Origin: Pseudocercospora fijiensis CIRAD86
Taxonomy: Eukaryota; Ascomycota; Dothideomycetes; Mycosphaerellales; Mycosphaerellaceae
Assembly (NCBI RefSeq): GCF_000340215.1
Contig: NW_006921536.1
Span: forward strand, 3,909,664 to 3,973,663
DNA length: 64,000 bases
Reading direction: 5' to 3'
Shown here: piece by piece, positions 48,540 to 59,479 of the stretch
Numbering within the stretch: position 1 is the stretch's first letter
Layout: each line of letters begins with the position of its first letter
Made by a program: the position numbers and the translations under genes
Notes under the pieces: generated by a model
Databases searched by the model: none
What the model saw: the letters and a program-made list of their open reading frames with translations, nothing else
What the model was told of the DNA's origin: nothing

Positions 48540-49500
48540 CTATTAAAGCTAGGCAAGCTATCGGCTCGAATAGAGTTAGTTGTCTTCTAGCAAGTAAATA
48601 ATATAAAGTATACCTATAAGAAGGGCAATATTACTAACTTCTATCGGCTTATTAGAGGTCGTATAAATGCGTAGGCTTGTACTAATAGTAAGAAGGAGTT
48701 TAGTAGTAATTCTAGCTTCTAGTAGAGCTATAACGTTAAGTTAGTTAAAAGGGTAAAGGAGTAGGCCGCTAAAGAGCGCTCTACTAGTATAGCGCCTAGT
48801 AACGATAACCTCTCGTAAGCGAAGGACTTCTTTATTAAATACGCTATACATATAAACCCTTAGCTCTTCGATAAGATAGCGATAAAGGAATAGAAAGAGG
48901 CGACTCGGCGTAAGGAGATCGTTATCTGCGATAGTCTAATAGATAAGTTAGGCTCGAAGCGACGTCGATTAAATAGTAGTAGCTCTTCTTAGGCGACCTC
49001 TACTAAACCGGAAGAATCTACGCCTTCTATACCGTCGACGACTTAGCGGATACGACTACGCCGCCGTAAGCGTAATAATAACGCCTCGATTAATAGAGCG
49101 TTCTTAAAACTAAACGAATTGCTAAAACCGCACTTCGAGAAGATTAAAGAGGGCCTAACCGCCCTTAATTAGCACTATATTCGAGGCCTAACTAATAGTT
49201 AGAAGAACGAACTATAGCACCCTAATACTGCTATTATAAGTACTATTATCCCTTTCTTAACTAGCAACTTACTAATATTAGCTAGATAGTAATAGGTATA
49301 TATCCGGATTATACCTAAGTACTATTATAAGTTATCTGCCGTAGGAAGAGCAAGATACTAATGCTAGAGCTATTCGAGCGCTTACCGAAGCTAGGTTTCT
49401 TATAGTAGATAGGGTAGTTAGATCGCTACGATTAGGATTAGAATAATAATAATATAGACGATATTAAGGTCCTCGAGGACTTTTTCGACTCGGAGGAGTG
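48540..49500 (+). pseudogene. Companion gene of the Harbinger element, unknown
   Basis: A frame of about 300 codons with only Gln/Trp-type stops. It has IKYTYKKGNITNFYRLIRGR near the start. The middle is Lys/Ser-rich with a nuclear-localisation-like RIRLRRRKRNNN near 49045-49080. NRAFLKLNELLKPHFEKI follows near 49090-49150. PIF/Harbinger elements usually carry a Myb/SANT-like DNA-binding partner; the basic composition fits, but no Trp-repeat signature is visible. Function is therefore inference. Confidence 0.4.
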
Positions 49501-50029
49501 GGTAGTAGTTGTGATAGTGTAGAGTTCGTTTTGTGGGATTAGTTAAAGTAAATCCCTACTTATTTGTTAGCAATATTGCTCTTTAGTATCGATTTAACGA
49601 ATTAGTCGCTTTTGCCGTTGCCTTATTATTCTCTATATCGCGAGATTATCGCGGGAAATTTAGGTAGGGTTAGTAGTATATAACTATTACTTACTTATAG
49701 GTTAATAACATCGCCGAGACATTACGAGAATCGCGTATAGACGCTCTAGTTACCTATTTTCGCTGCTTTCTAGATATATACTAATATTTCGAAATGTATT
49801 CGCTCCTATAGTATAATACTAAGAATACCCTTAGAATTGTAAAGCTATACTTTAACTTCTCGATATTATCGTTTAGGTTCTTCTATTACTATTACTATTA
49901 CTATTACTATCCTTGTCTTCTATCGCTAGCGACGTATACCTATCTCCTTTATCGCCCTTATTACCTCGCTCTAGTCGCGGCAGTTACTATCCTAGCGGAA
50001 GAACCGTCGTAACGAGCGCTCTAATCTCG

Positions 50030-51200
50030 TTACTAATTTAAGCATTAGTTGCCCTCGAATAGAGATATTCTTCTAATACCGGTAGATCTATACGACCTAT
50101 AGATACCTAGTTTCTATAATAGTAGGTATAGCAATTAGTAAGGAGAACGCACGCTCGATAGATAGACCTAATAGCCTATAAGTCCGCTCTCTACTTAACT
50201 AAGTTAATCTACTATAGATTTAATATCTGTCCGAATATATGCTCTATAGTAACTCTTAAAGCCGACATCTCCTAGTCTATCTGCCTCTATAGCGGCGTAC
50301 GAGGTTAACTATTCTAACCTTTAAAAGCAGATATAATACTATCTGCTACTACGTACGCTAGGTCGCTATAAATAAACACCTTATCCTCTAATCTGTATCT
50401 ATCGAATAGCGCGTACTAAATCTACTAAATATTAGATTTAAATACTATCCGAGAATCCCTAAAAGAGCTAGGTTTAGGACTATATAATAACGATAGCAGA
50501 CTGTTTAGAGTAACAACCGCCTAGAATTTAATACCGTATACTCTCTTATATCCGCTATAGTATAACTTCTAGTTATACTTTAGCCTATAGTAAGGACGAA
50601 GGGTACTATTAATAAATCTATATACTTTACTAAGACTAACGTCCGGTTCTAATACCTCTACGTACCTCCGCAAATACTAAGGGATTAAGCGACGAGTATC
50701 GAATAGCAATCTATCGCTAAAGAAGTCGTCTAAATACTTAAGAATAGTATTAAATATAATACTAATCTAGGTCGGCCCTTTACTAAAGTCGTACGCTAGT
50801 AACTACTAACTCGCACTACTTACTAACTGCTATAGAAGTACTAATAAGGCTTTTTCCTTAGTAGGTTCTATATAGTATAGCTACTTAATCTAGTCTAACT
50901 TAAGCAGCCTTACTAACCTATATAGGTCTTGCTTCTAGAAGCGAAATCTACGCTTATACTAATCGTTTATTAGGTCCGCTAACCTCGTCCTTCTAAGCCG
51001 ATTATAATCGTCCGGATATAAGCTTCTTATTTAATTACCTACGTACGCCTCGTTAGCCTCGTTATCTACGATAATATCGACTACCGACTCGAGATATACG
51101 CTAGCCGCTTGTCCGATAACTACCTAATAGTCTAGTAGTAATTGCCTAACTTAAGCGTCTATTTTAATCCGATAATAATACTACTATATACTAACTAAGG
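50030..51200 (-). pseudogene. PIF/Harbinger DDE nuclease (DDE_Tnp_4-like)
   Basis: Read on the minus strand: RRFRFQKQDLYRLVRLLKL near 50885-50945, then FFSDRLLFDTRRLIPQYLRR near 50660-50725. YYSGYKRVYGIKFQAVVTLN lies near 50505-50565 (family Y-S-G-Y-K-R-x-H-G). SFRDSRIVF near 50435-50460 corresponds to R-H-D-S. IYSDLAYV near 50350-50375 corresponds to Y-G-D-P-A-Y with Asp kept. SALRVTIEHIFGQILNL near 50215-50265 carries the family E-H-x-F-G. Gly/Pro/His losses and Gln stops are all explained by C-to-T or G-to-A. The family call is firm. Confidence 0.85.
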
Positions 51201-51898
51201 TCTATATTAAAGAGCTAGGGTTATATTACTATAGATACGATAACTAAGCAGCTAAGAGGTGGCAAAAGGAGGTTGCTAAAGGCCTCGGAAGAGCCGTCTC
51301 AGATAGGCTTAGTTACTAACCCTGGTGAACACCACTAAATTCTGACACTCGAGATTGCTAAAGGTCTCTTGTGGTTGCAACTTGCGTCAGCTGTTGTCAG
51401 AACACCGGCGTGTTGCCACTCTTCTTGTCTGGCTGCAGTGTATAGCTCCGCAGCAATCTTCACCGGGCTTCAACTTGGGACTCTGCTGTTGTATGCTATC
51501 ATAGGCTAGCAACGCGATCGCGAAGGCCGAGCACCGACACTGCACTGCCTGCCTACACGTAGGGTTCTGAACGGGAGATCAGCAGCGCTTCATGCATCTA
51601 CATTGGTGGTACTTCCTCGTCACCTTGCAGAATGCAGGAGCGGCCCGCGGAGACCATTCGAGTCATTCTACTCTATTCGCCAATCCACACTTCCTTCTCA
51701 GGCAGCAGTCGTTTACGCCTCACAGTACAGTGGCGCTTTCTCGAACAGAGTGCTTTTCCGGTTGCCTTCCTCCGCGTTGCTTGCTGCTATTGACGACGTT
51801 CTTTCACCCAAGATACTTGGTGTCTCAAAAGCTGGTCTCTGGAAGACGCTTGCCACAAACGAAGCAGAACCATCAGCCAAGAATACATACCTATCAGG

Positions 51899-53818
51899 AT
51901 GGACTTTCGCAAGACGGTGAAAGCCATGCCAAGCAGCAATGAAACACTTGCACTCACAGATCTGCCACCAAACATCTTGGAGTCATTGATCCCGGGATAT
52001 GGCCTCATATCTCGATATATTGCAGCCACTTTAGGCATAGACATCAGCATTTTCGTGTCGATCGGCATCGTGCTTCTAGCTCTGACCAAAGGAGGACAGT
52101 ATCTCTTCTTAACACTCGAGAAGTTGTTCCGAGACCTTTTCATGTCGTCAGTATACATCGACCAGCATGATGACCTCTTTGACATGGTGATGGGCTGGCT
52201 AGCAGAGAACCAGCAAACAGGTTCGAGAAGAAGTCTAAGAGCTAAAACACAAAAAGGTTCCAAGGTTGAGGATGCATTTGACGATACACCGGGGGATGCT
52301 CTGGACGAAAACGGTATGTTTGACTACACAAAATGGAGTGCTCGACTTCCACCTCGGTACGAGCCATATTACGGTCGCAACTATCTGCTCCACCAGGGGA
52401 GATTGTTCTTCTTCAAGAGGTCTGTGAAGCAAGGTGGGCAGCGCGTTCAAGTGACTTGGAGCAATGCAGAGGACGAACTGCTCCAGATCGACTGCATTGG
52501 CCGTTCTTTGGAGCCCATCAAGGACTTGTTGAGGACCATCAAGATATGGTCACTGAATAGAGTGCGTGGTACGACCACAATTCGGCATCCCACCGCAAGA
52601 GATCGATCGAGGTTTAGTGGTTCTTGGTCCAAGACTGCTAGTCGACCTTCGCGCCCAATGGAAACTGTCATTTTAGATGCTACGCAAAAGTCAATGATAG
52701 TGCGAGACATGAACGAGTACCTTCATCCTGCTTCTCCACGATGGTATGCTACTCGAGGAATTCCATACCGTCGTGGATACCTGTTTCATGGGCCACCTGG
52801 GACTGGCAAAACTAGTCTCAGCTTTGCGCTGGCAGGCATATTTGGTCTGGAGATCTATGCCATTAGCTTGCAGGAACCGACATTGACTGAAGGAGATCTC
52901 CTACAGCTCTTCAACGGACTGCCACGCCGCTGTATCGTTCTCCTTGAGGACGTTGATGCTGCAGGCCTTCTTCGCGACAATCAGAGCAAAGATGACGATA
53001 AGCCAAAAGGCGCTGCAGCTGGAAAGGGCAACGATGATGAAAAGGAGAAGGAAGGAGCTAGGAGCAAGAATGGCGGCGAATTTGAAAAGGACAGCGAGTA
53101 CACTATGGCGGGCACACTGAAAGAATTGACTCGCGAACTGAAAGCCAGCAACACCTCTAGAGGAGGGCGCCGTGGCGGAACTGACAATAACAACTCTGGT
53201 AACGCTGCAAACCGTGCTTCAGGCACTGGTATCTCGCGCTCAGGTCTACTGAATGCTATAGATGGCGTAGCAAGTGCTGAAGGGCGAGTGCTGATTATGA
53301 CCACTAATCATCCCGAAAAGCTTGACGCTGCTTTGGTTCGACCGGGCAGAGTGGATCGCAAAGTGGCTTTCCAGCTCGCTATGAAGGAGCAGATCAGCGA
53401 ACTGTTTACTCGAATGTACGCGGCGAGCGACCAAGTGCCAGACATGGAGCCCAAAATCAGCCTCAGCTCGAATGGACGAATGAAAGCCTACATCAACGGG
53501 AGCGCGATTCAGCCACATAGCAATGGCCTCGCAGGAAAGAAGACAAATAGCAATCTCGATAGCCACACCGCGAAAGCGAAAAGCAGAACACAGCTTTCAA
53601 GCATGTCGCCGGCAGACTTGGAGGAGCTCGCGATAGAATTTGCCAGCCTCGTTCCGACTAATACTTTTACGCCAGCCGAGATCCAAAACCACTTAATGAA
53701 ATACAAAAAGGAGCCACGAACCGCGGTCGAGCTTGCCGAGGAATGGATTCAGGAATTAATCGTCGAAAAGATAAAAGAGGCCGAGGAATATAATATAGCG
53801 CAGGTCGACGACGAGTAG
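51899..53818 (+). CDS. BCS1-like mitochondrial AAA ATPase
   Basis: 639 residues without introns. A single membrane segment (about residues 47-63, ISIFVSIGIVLLALT) precedes the BCS1 N-terminal domain. That placement gives the Bcs1 topology: a short N-terminus followed by an internal targeting region. The AAA module has Walker A GPPGTGKTS near 298-306, Walker B CIVLLEDVDAA near 345-355, and sensor/arginine-finger region TTNHPEKLDAALVRPGRVDR near 467-486. A Lys/Glu/Asp-rich insert of about 80 residues lies between Walker B and the sensor (DNQSKDDDKPKG onward), as in many filamentous-fungal paralogues. Yeast Bcs1 translocates the Rieske protein across the inner membrane; this divergent, insert-bearing type may be a paralogue with another client. 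The last codons run into RIP-like sequence. Confidence 0.9.
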   Translation: MDFRKTVKAMPSSNETLALTDLPPNILESLIPGYGLISRYIAATLGIDISIFVSIGIVLLALTKGGQYLFLTLEKLFRDLFMSSVYIDQHDDLFDMVMGWLAENQQTGSRRSLRAKTQKGSKVEDAFDDTPGDALDENGMFDYTKWSARLPPRYEPYYGRNYLLHQGRLFFFKRSVKQGGQRVQVTWSNAEDELLQIDCIGRSLEPIKDLLRTIKIWSLNRVRGTTTIRHPTARDRSRFSGSWSKTASRPSRPMETVILDATQKSMIVRDMNEYLHPASPRWYATRGIPYRRGYLFHGPPGTGKTSLSFALAGIFGLEIYAISLQEPTLTEGDLLQLFNGLPRRCIVLLEDVDAAGLLRDNQSKDDDKPKGAAAGKGNDDEKEKEGARSKNGGEFEKDSEYTMAGTLKELTRELKASNTSRGGRRGGTDNNNSGNAANRASGTGISRSGLLNAIDGVASAEGRVLIMTTNHPEKLDAALVRPGRVDRKVAFQLAMKEQISELFTRMYAASDQVPDMEPKISLSSNGRMKAYINGSAIQPHSNGLAGKKTNSNLDSHTAKAKSRTQLSSMSPADLEELAIEFASLVPTNTFTPAEIQNHLMKYKKEPRTAVELAEEWIQELIVEKIKEAEEYNIAQVDDE

Positions 53819-54366
53819 AGCAGAGAACTCTAGAGTTTCTATTTTAGAGTAGTAACGATACGTAGATAGATATTACTATACTAGTATATACTATCTATAA
53901 AGTTATATCTAAATATTAAATAAATCTAAAAAAGTTTATAACTACTATATATATATATATATATTATATAATATTAGAATATCCCTAAAATACGCGTAGT
54001 AGCCGTCTAATTTCGGAGCGTAGGGAAATTTTATATAGGAACTTTAAAAAAACGTAGATATAGCTACCCTTTCGCGAGCGTAGCCGCCGCCTTACGTAAG
54101 CGTAAAAGGATAGCTAATAGAGAATTCGAACCTCTAATACTAAAAGTTATACCCTCGCTAGTCGCTACCCTATATATCTATAGGGACTATAAGCGAATAA
54201 CTCTTACTATCTAGAACCGATCTAATTAGCTAGAGAGTCGTAGAATAGAAATAATTCTATAAATCTAAAAAAGCGATATAGCTAATAAGGGAATTAAATC
54301 TCCTATCCTATAGTACGTAGTATAGTATATAGTTAGGCTATATAGTTTAGTATTTAGCTAACTAGA
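53819..54366. other. RIP-mutated DNA after the BCS1-like gene, with tRNA-like remnant
   Basis: CA/TG vanish within a few codons after the stop. A (TA)n-like run lies at 53947-53965. A tRNA-like fold is possible at 54108-54170 and a diverged echo of its T-arm near 54255-54300. Nothing else is recognisable. Confidence 0.5.
54108..54170 (-). pseudogene. Possible tRNA pseudogene or tRNA-derived repeat
   Basis: On the minus strand GGGTAGC at the 5' end can pair with GCTATCC at the 3' end (one G-U pair). AGAGGTTCGAATTCTCT makes a T-arm with a B-box-like core. At 63 nt it is too short for a normal tRNA, no anticodon arm can be drawn reliably, and four extra bases lie between T-stem and acceptor. 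A mutated tRNA or SINE is possible; chance is not excluded. Confidence 0.25.
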
Positions 54367-55336
54367 GCTAGTTTCTAACGTTACGAAAACTTTTTTTCCG
54401 ATCGCGACGATCCTATCGATAGGATCGCTTAGGATCGCTTAGGATCCTCGGGATCGTACGTTAAAGATCTTATCGGATAGGATCGCCCCGCGATTCCGTC
54501 GATAGGATCCTCGCGATCGAAATTTCGGGACGGGCCGTCCCGAAATTCGAGGCTAAGGAACGCAAAGGACGCGGGATAAGTTAGAGCCCGACTGCTACTA
54601 CTACTACTACTACTACTACGAGGTATATCGGGGTATTACGCACTAATATAGGTTAAATTTAGCGGTTTCGAAGGTTTTTTTTATAAATAAATTTTTTCGT
54701 TAAGGTTTCGTTAAATGCAGCCGATATTTCGTTAAGGTTTCTTTTAAAAGCCGACGCTTAATAAGCAGAACTTTGAAAAAAAGTACACTCGAAACACTCG
54801 AGATTCTTTTCCAGATTCTAAGATAACTACTAGGTATTAAGACTTAAAAATTTATAATACGCTTATTAGTAGGTAGAACTTTAAGTTCTATTTTTTAAAT
54901 TTCTAAAAATAGTAAAGTATAACTTAGAAAAGCTAAAATACTATATTGCTTATTTCTATTCCCTAGCTTTAGTTTCGTAGAAAATCTATAAATTTTATAT
55001 TTTTTATAATAATATACTAAAAATGGAGTATCTTTTTACTATATTACTAAGCTATAAACCTACTAGAAAAAAAGATAAATCAGAAGTAAAATGTCTAGAA
55101 AAGCGATTTTCTTTCCTTTATATCTTTTTATCTAGAAGGTTTACGGCTTAGTAATATATAACAAAAATGTTCTATATGTAGTATAGTATTAGGTTAAAGT
55201 CTAATTTTTATAAGTTACCTTTTTATCGTTCTAGGATAGCTTAGGATCGCTCGGGATCGCTTAGGATCGCTCGCGATCGCTAGGATCGATAGGATCGTCG
55301 CGATCGGAAAAGAAGTTTTCGTAACGAATAACTAGC
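54367..55336. mobile_element. 970-bp MITE-like element with GATC-rich TIRs
   Basis: Inverted ends of about 53 bp (54367-54420 and 55285-55336) share GTTACGAAAACTT and CCGATCGCGACGATCCTATC. Inward of each end lie clusters of GGATCGCTTA-type units (54420-54510 and 55230-55285). The interior is AT-rich and contains a long palindrome at 55041-55156. A (CTA)n run lies at 54594-54620. No coding frame. Target duplication not identified. Confidence 0.65.
55041..55156. repeat. Palindrome with about 39-bp arms
   Basis: Arms 55041-55079 and 55117-55156 (ATATTACTAAGC and GCTTAGTAATAT at the ends) can form a hairpin with a loop of about 37 nt. It lies inside the 970-bp element. Confidence 0.7.
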
Positions 55337-57158
55337 GAGAATATAACCTCTAGAACTATCTAATTAGCTAGTATACTCTATTTATATAGCTACTACTAGT
55401 ATAAACGTCTCCGCTCGCTTAGCTCTATCTATATACTAGAAAGCGGCTTCTATCGTATCTTATATTTCTTTACTATAGAAGGAGGTACAGTATCGGCGTA
55501 AAAAGTAGAGAGTATATAGAGAATTAACGAAGATAAAAAGAGAGGCGAATAAGGTTTAGTCGAAGGAGTCCCTTTCCGCTATTAGAATAGCGTAGATTAT
55601 TATATCTTACTACTATTTCGCGAAAACGGCGCATACGGTCGGTATAACTTTCGCAGTAGTAGTAGGTAGAGGGTCGGTCTATTACAGGAAAGACAGTACA
55701 GTAGTAGAGAGAAAAGGAAAGGAGTAAGAAAGGAGAGCGAAATATATAGTAGAAAATAGGCAATAGTAAAGATAGGAATATTTTTATTTTATTTCTATCG
55801 ATTTAGATACTACGAAATTTGCGGTATTCTATCGCGCTCTATAAGCTTACCGGTAGCGCTATCTACGTAGACGTAGCCGCTACGTAAATTATAGCAGTCT
55901 TATAGTAGCGATAGTAATAGTAGATAGAGAGAAGATATAGAGTATATTACGTACGCGCTCTTCTCTAATATAATAGTATCGTAGGCGCGAGTGTCGCCGA
56001 ACCCTTAGTAGTATTATACTAGCTACGACTATACTAGCTTACTAGAGTTATACTCTCTATCGTCTTATTATAATTCTTATCTTAGTATCGAAAGAACGAT
56101 AGTACTATAAAAAGGCCTCTAGGTATCTTAGTATACTAGAGTCTATCTAGATAGACTCGCGAAGATCTAGGTTACTACTAAGAGGTATAAAGGAGGTAGA
56201 ATTCCCTAGCTTCTATTAATCGGCTTCTCTAGCCTAAGAAAGTCCTAACCTATCCTAAGAGGGAGCTAGGCTAGGGTAGGCATTTAATTAGAAGAAGAGA
56301 ACTACTAGATATAAGAGAATACAAACTCTTTAATCTAAGAAATAAAGGCCGCTACCTCTTACCCTAAGGGGCTAGCTAATAAATAGGAGGCCCTTCTCTC
56401 CTCCCTTCTCTAGAGATATATAGCTATAATCCTCTACTACTAATAGAATACGATAATAGTATAGTTAATTAAAGACCTTAGCGACTACCTACGAAAACCG
56501 AAACCTTCCTATAGGGGCTAGTAGCTAGTATCTTAGGTATAGGTTACCCTTTAGGCTAGCTGCCTCCTCTCCCTCCCTAGCCTAGATCCCTCCTATAGGA
56601 GGCATATATAGTATATATAAGAGTAGGGGATGCCTTAAAAAAAGAAAAGACCCTTAATAAGAGTAATATAGAACTCTTAAAGGAGATAGGAGACCCTAGA
56701 GTAATTAGAGTTAGGAAATAACCTAGCAGAGATCTTACTATATTTGTAATATTATAAATAGCAAAAGCCTAGCTCTAGGGGAGTAGGGAATAGATATAAG
56801 AGATATTCGAGGAGAGATATTATAGGTAGCCTACTAAATATTAGTCTATAGGTTATATATAAGAGACTATAGCCCTAATAAGAAGGAAACTATACTACTA
56901 TAGAAAGATTCTAGGAAGAATATACTAGATAGTATCCTAACCTTAAAGTAGGAAGAACCTTCTAGCTTAAGAGCCCTAAGGCTTTAGACCTTATAGAGCG
57001 GCGGTTAGCGTAAATTATATACGCTTCCGCTCCTACGCGTCGACGCGTACTAGTTTGTTTAGGTTATTGTTTTCTATCTTACTATCGTATCTTACTATCG
57101 CTATTTTAACTATTCTACTATCGTTTCTATCTCTTCTATTATTTAAATTATACCTTTA
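55337..57158. other. RIP-mutated DNA, nothing recognised
   Basis: 55340-56130 is CG-containing and deeply mutated. 56170-56990 has a different make-up: almost no CG and many CCTA/TAGG words, like the LINE at 14.7-19.6 kb. It may be a fragment of such an element, but no motif was found. The predicted short ORFs here are not convincing. Confidence 0.4.
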
Positions 57159-57382
57159 ATGTCTTCTAATACTATATAAATTGCGGACTACCTTAGAAAA
57201 GGTAGGGATAGGGATATACTAGCGCCGTAGGTATAGGGCAACTTTGTGCTAGGTATAAGATTACGACGAGAGTAGAGCGCGGTTAGAATCGCTAACTTTT
57301 TAGTAGAGAAGAAAGAAGGGGACGATTCAGTCGATTCTAGTAATAAAAACCCGTTAGTTTCCCTAGACTATCGCCGCCTTCG
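57159..57382 (+). pseudogene. 5' fragment of an unknown gene, cut by a TIR element
   Basis: An ATG at 57159 opens a frame of about 75 codons (MSSNTI, then IADYLRKGRDRDI, later VRIANFLVEKKEGDDSVDSS) with only Gln-type stops. It ends where the TAGACCCCGTAG element begins at 57383. Product unknown; it could be a gag or hAT-type N-terminus. Confidence 0.3.
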
Positions 57383-57715
57383 TAGACCCCGTAGTAGTTC
57401 GGTTTCCGAACTACTAAACGTATATAGTTTAGTTTCTTAGCGGCGAACTAGCTCCCTAGTTCTAGTTTGGTTTTTTCGAACTATATAGATTCCTAGTTTA
57501 AACTAGAGACTATATTAGTTTCACTATAAGGACACTCTTATTCGACTGCCGGCTACGATTGCCGGCTATAATAGTAAATATGTTACATTTACTACGCTCT
57601 TTTACCGTTACTAGAGCGTAGTTACCGTTACTAGGGCGTAGTTTTACTATAAGGACACTCCTATTCGACTACTAGCTACGATTGCCGGCTATAATAGTTA
57701 CTAGGTTATTCGAGC
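57383..57715. mobile_element. End fragment of the TAGACCCCGTAG element, inverted relative to 26.3 kb
   Basis: From 57383 (TAGACCCCGTAGTAGTTCGG) the sequence is the reverse complement of about 26040-26311, including TTCTTAGCGGCGAACTAGCT and the GGCTACGATTGCCGGC block. A segment starting ACTATAAGGACACTC is then duplicated (57535-57590 and 57651-57708). I did not find the opposite TIR downstream, so the copy is probably truncated. Confidence 0.7.
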
Positions 57716-58978
57716 GGAGCGACAGACTTAATAGGCACCTAGAGCAACTCGAGGAGCTTGCGACGAGAGTTATATAAGGTGTCTATTAAGTCTAGCGTAG
57801 AGATCGAGAATAAATCAGATTAGTGCTAATAACGTATACGTATTAGTAGTAGTAGTGTTAGTGGTCGTAGTAGTAGTAGTATAGGGAGGCTAAATTTTAA
57901 AGATACGCCCGCAAAACTAACCGAGCCCTCTAATTGGTCTAAAGTCGAATCCGAGTTACGTACTACTTAACCTTAGGCTAGACTTTTACGTTACGTTACT
58001 TCCTATAACAAAGGCAATACTATAATGCGACAATAGCACTACTATCCCCTAATAGTACAGTACGACACAACTCGACACAATGCGACTAGTACTATACGAC
58101 TAGTACTATACGACACCTGCTAAGCACCCTACGACACTAGTAATATACTACCGCTGCCTGCCTATTCCGCATATAACAACCTATAGCGACCTTCTATACT
58201 AAAACAAACCAAATCTGTAGCGACCCTTAACAGTAAAAGAGCAAGCATAAGTAATAAAGGACATAGAGAAATAAAGGATATAGAGAAATAAAGGATATAG
58301 AGAAATAAAGGACATAGAGAAATGTAAGACTTTGCTAAAAAAAAGAACAATACTAAAAGGCAAAAAACTGTAGACGGGCAATATCCGGAGTCACTCTTAC
58401 GGACACGATATAGACCTCGAGTATACGACCCTTTAAGACACGTTACGAATCAACTAAGTAAACATGCCTACTAGACTTCGACCTTACATATTTCTAAAGA
58501 AGTGCCGCTATAGAAAACTAGGCGGACTAATTTCTTTAGGGTTAGACAATAGGCAGTTACCTCTACTAGTTTATTAGGCTGCTAGCTGCCTTAGAAAAGA
58601 CTATTAAATAGCGCAAATCCCTTAGGTTCCCTACGTAACTTAACAACTAGGCGCAAAGGATTACTATAACTCCTTACCTAGTTATAGCTAGGCGTCGCTT
58701 CGTTTTAGTCGATTATTATTAGTTAAAGGTCGTGAATTGCAGTGCTATTGTATACCCTTATTGCTGCTGCCTAGGGTAATAGCTTAGTCGGAAGGGGAAG
58801 GCAGGTAGGTAAGGTTTGAATATTACATTAGTTAAGGGTTTAATTCCGTGTCTAGAAGCCGCATTATTAACATTAAGTTAGTATCGATATTAATATTGCT
58901 AGGTACGCCCTAAACTAGTATACTAACCTGCCCTACGAAGCCGACCGAATTGAGTCGCTAAACTAGGACCTAATAAAG
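57716..58978. other. Lightly mutated non-coding DNA with short tandem repeats
   Basis: CA is more frequent here than in neighbouring relics, e.g. around 58000-58240 and 58720-58900. Contains CGACTAGTACTATA repeated near 58083-58111 and a 17-bp repeat at 58259-58326. No gene or RNA identified. Confidence 0.4.
58259..58326. repeat. 17-bp tandem repeat, four copies
   Basis: Unit GGACATAGAGAAATAAA or GGATATAGAGAAATAAA four times; the copies differ only by C/T except at the end of the last. Confidence 0.9.
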
Positions 58979-59217
58979 GTACTAAAGTAGAGGGCGGTTT
59001 AGTCGAGCCTTAGCGAGTGCTTAACTAGTCCGGAACGCTAACGTCGGACAAATAAGGGTACTAAAGTAGAGGGCGGTTTAGTCGAGCCTTAGCGAGTACT
59101 TAACTAGTCCGGAACGCTAACGTCGGACAAATAAGGGTACTAAAGTAGAGGGCGGTTTAGTCGAGCTCTAGCGAGCGCTTAATACGTCCGGAACGCTAAC
59201 GTCGGATAAATGAGGGT
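58979..59217. repeat. 79-bp tandem repeat, three copies
   Basis: Units start at about 58981, 59060 and 59139 with ACTAAAGTAGAGGGCGG. Copies 1 and 2 are nearly identical; copy 3 has a few more changes. It lies about 0.3 kb upstream of the Helitron protein. Confidence 0.9.
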
Positions 59218-59479
59218 ACTAAGAGCGATACAAGTCTCGAGTCTCGGTTAGCTATAGCAAGTCTAAGCTGTTATATATAAGAAGCTGCATTTACCTTCTA
59301 GGCCTAATTCGGCATAGTTCTATAAATAGAGAGCGCCTTCCGCCTTCCGCCTTCCGCCTTCTTCCTTCCTTCTTTAGCGTTCCTTGTTACTACTTCTACT
59401 TGCTACTTCTACTTTCCTTTCGATAGCTAACTTTACCTCGTAGCTTCTTTGCAACAACCTCCTAATTATAGCCGACGTT

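Larger units (their letters stand above)
47880..51240. mobile_element. PIF/Harbinger-like DNA transposon, RIP-degraded
   Basis: A 3.3-kb block of mutated DNA between two clean gene islands. It carries two divergently placed relic genes: an unknown protein on the plus strand (48540-49500) and a Harbinger nuclease on the minus strand (50030-51200). The two-gene layout is typical of PIF/Harbinger elements. I could not identify TIRs or the 3-bp target duplication with confidence, so the ends are the composition boundaries. Confidence 0.65.

Noticed and set aside
51592..53706. Overlapping ORFs upstream of and antisense to the BCS1-like gene
   Set aside because: No domains; the 639-residue frame covers the whole AAA architecture. 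The upstream plus-strand ORFs are probably 5' UTR.
55524..55763. 79-codon ORF, hydrophobic N-terminus
   Set aside because: No surrounding coding signal; Tyr/Ser-rich product is typical of chance frames in TA-rich mutated DNA.
58162..58381. Two overlapping hydrophobic ORFs
   Set aside because: They are produced by the 17-bp tandem repeat.
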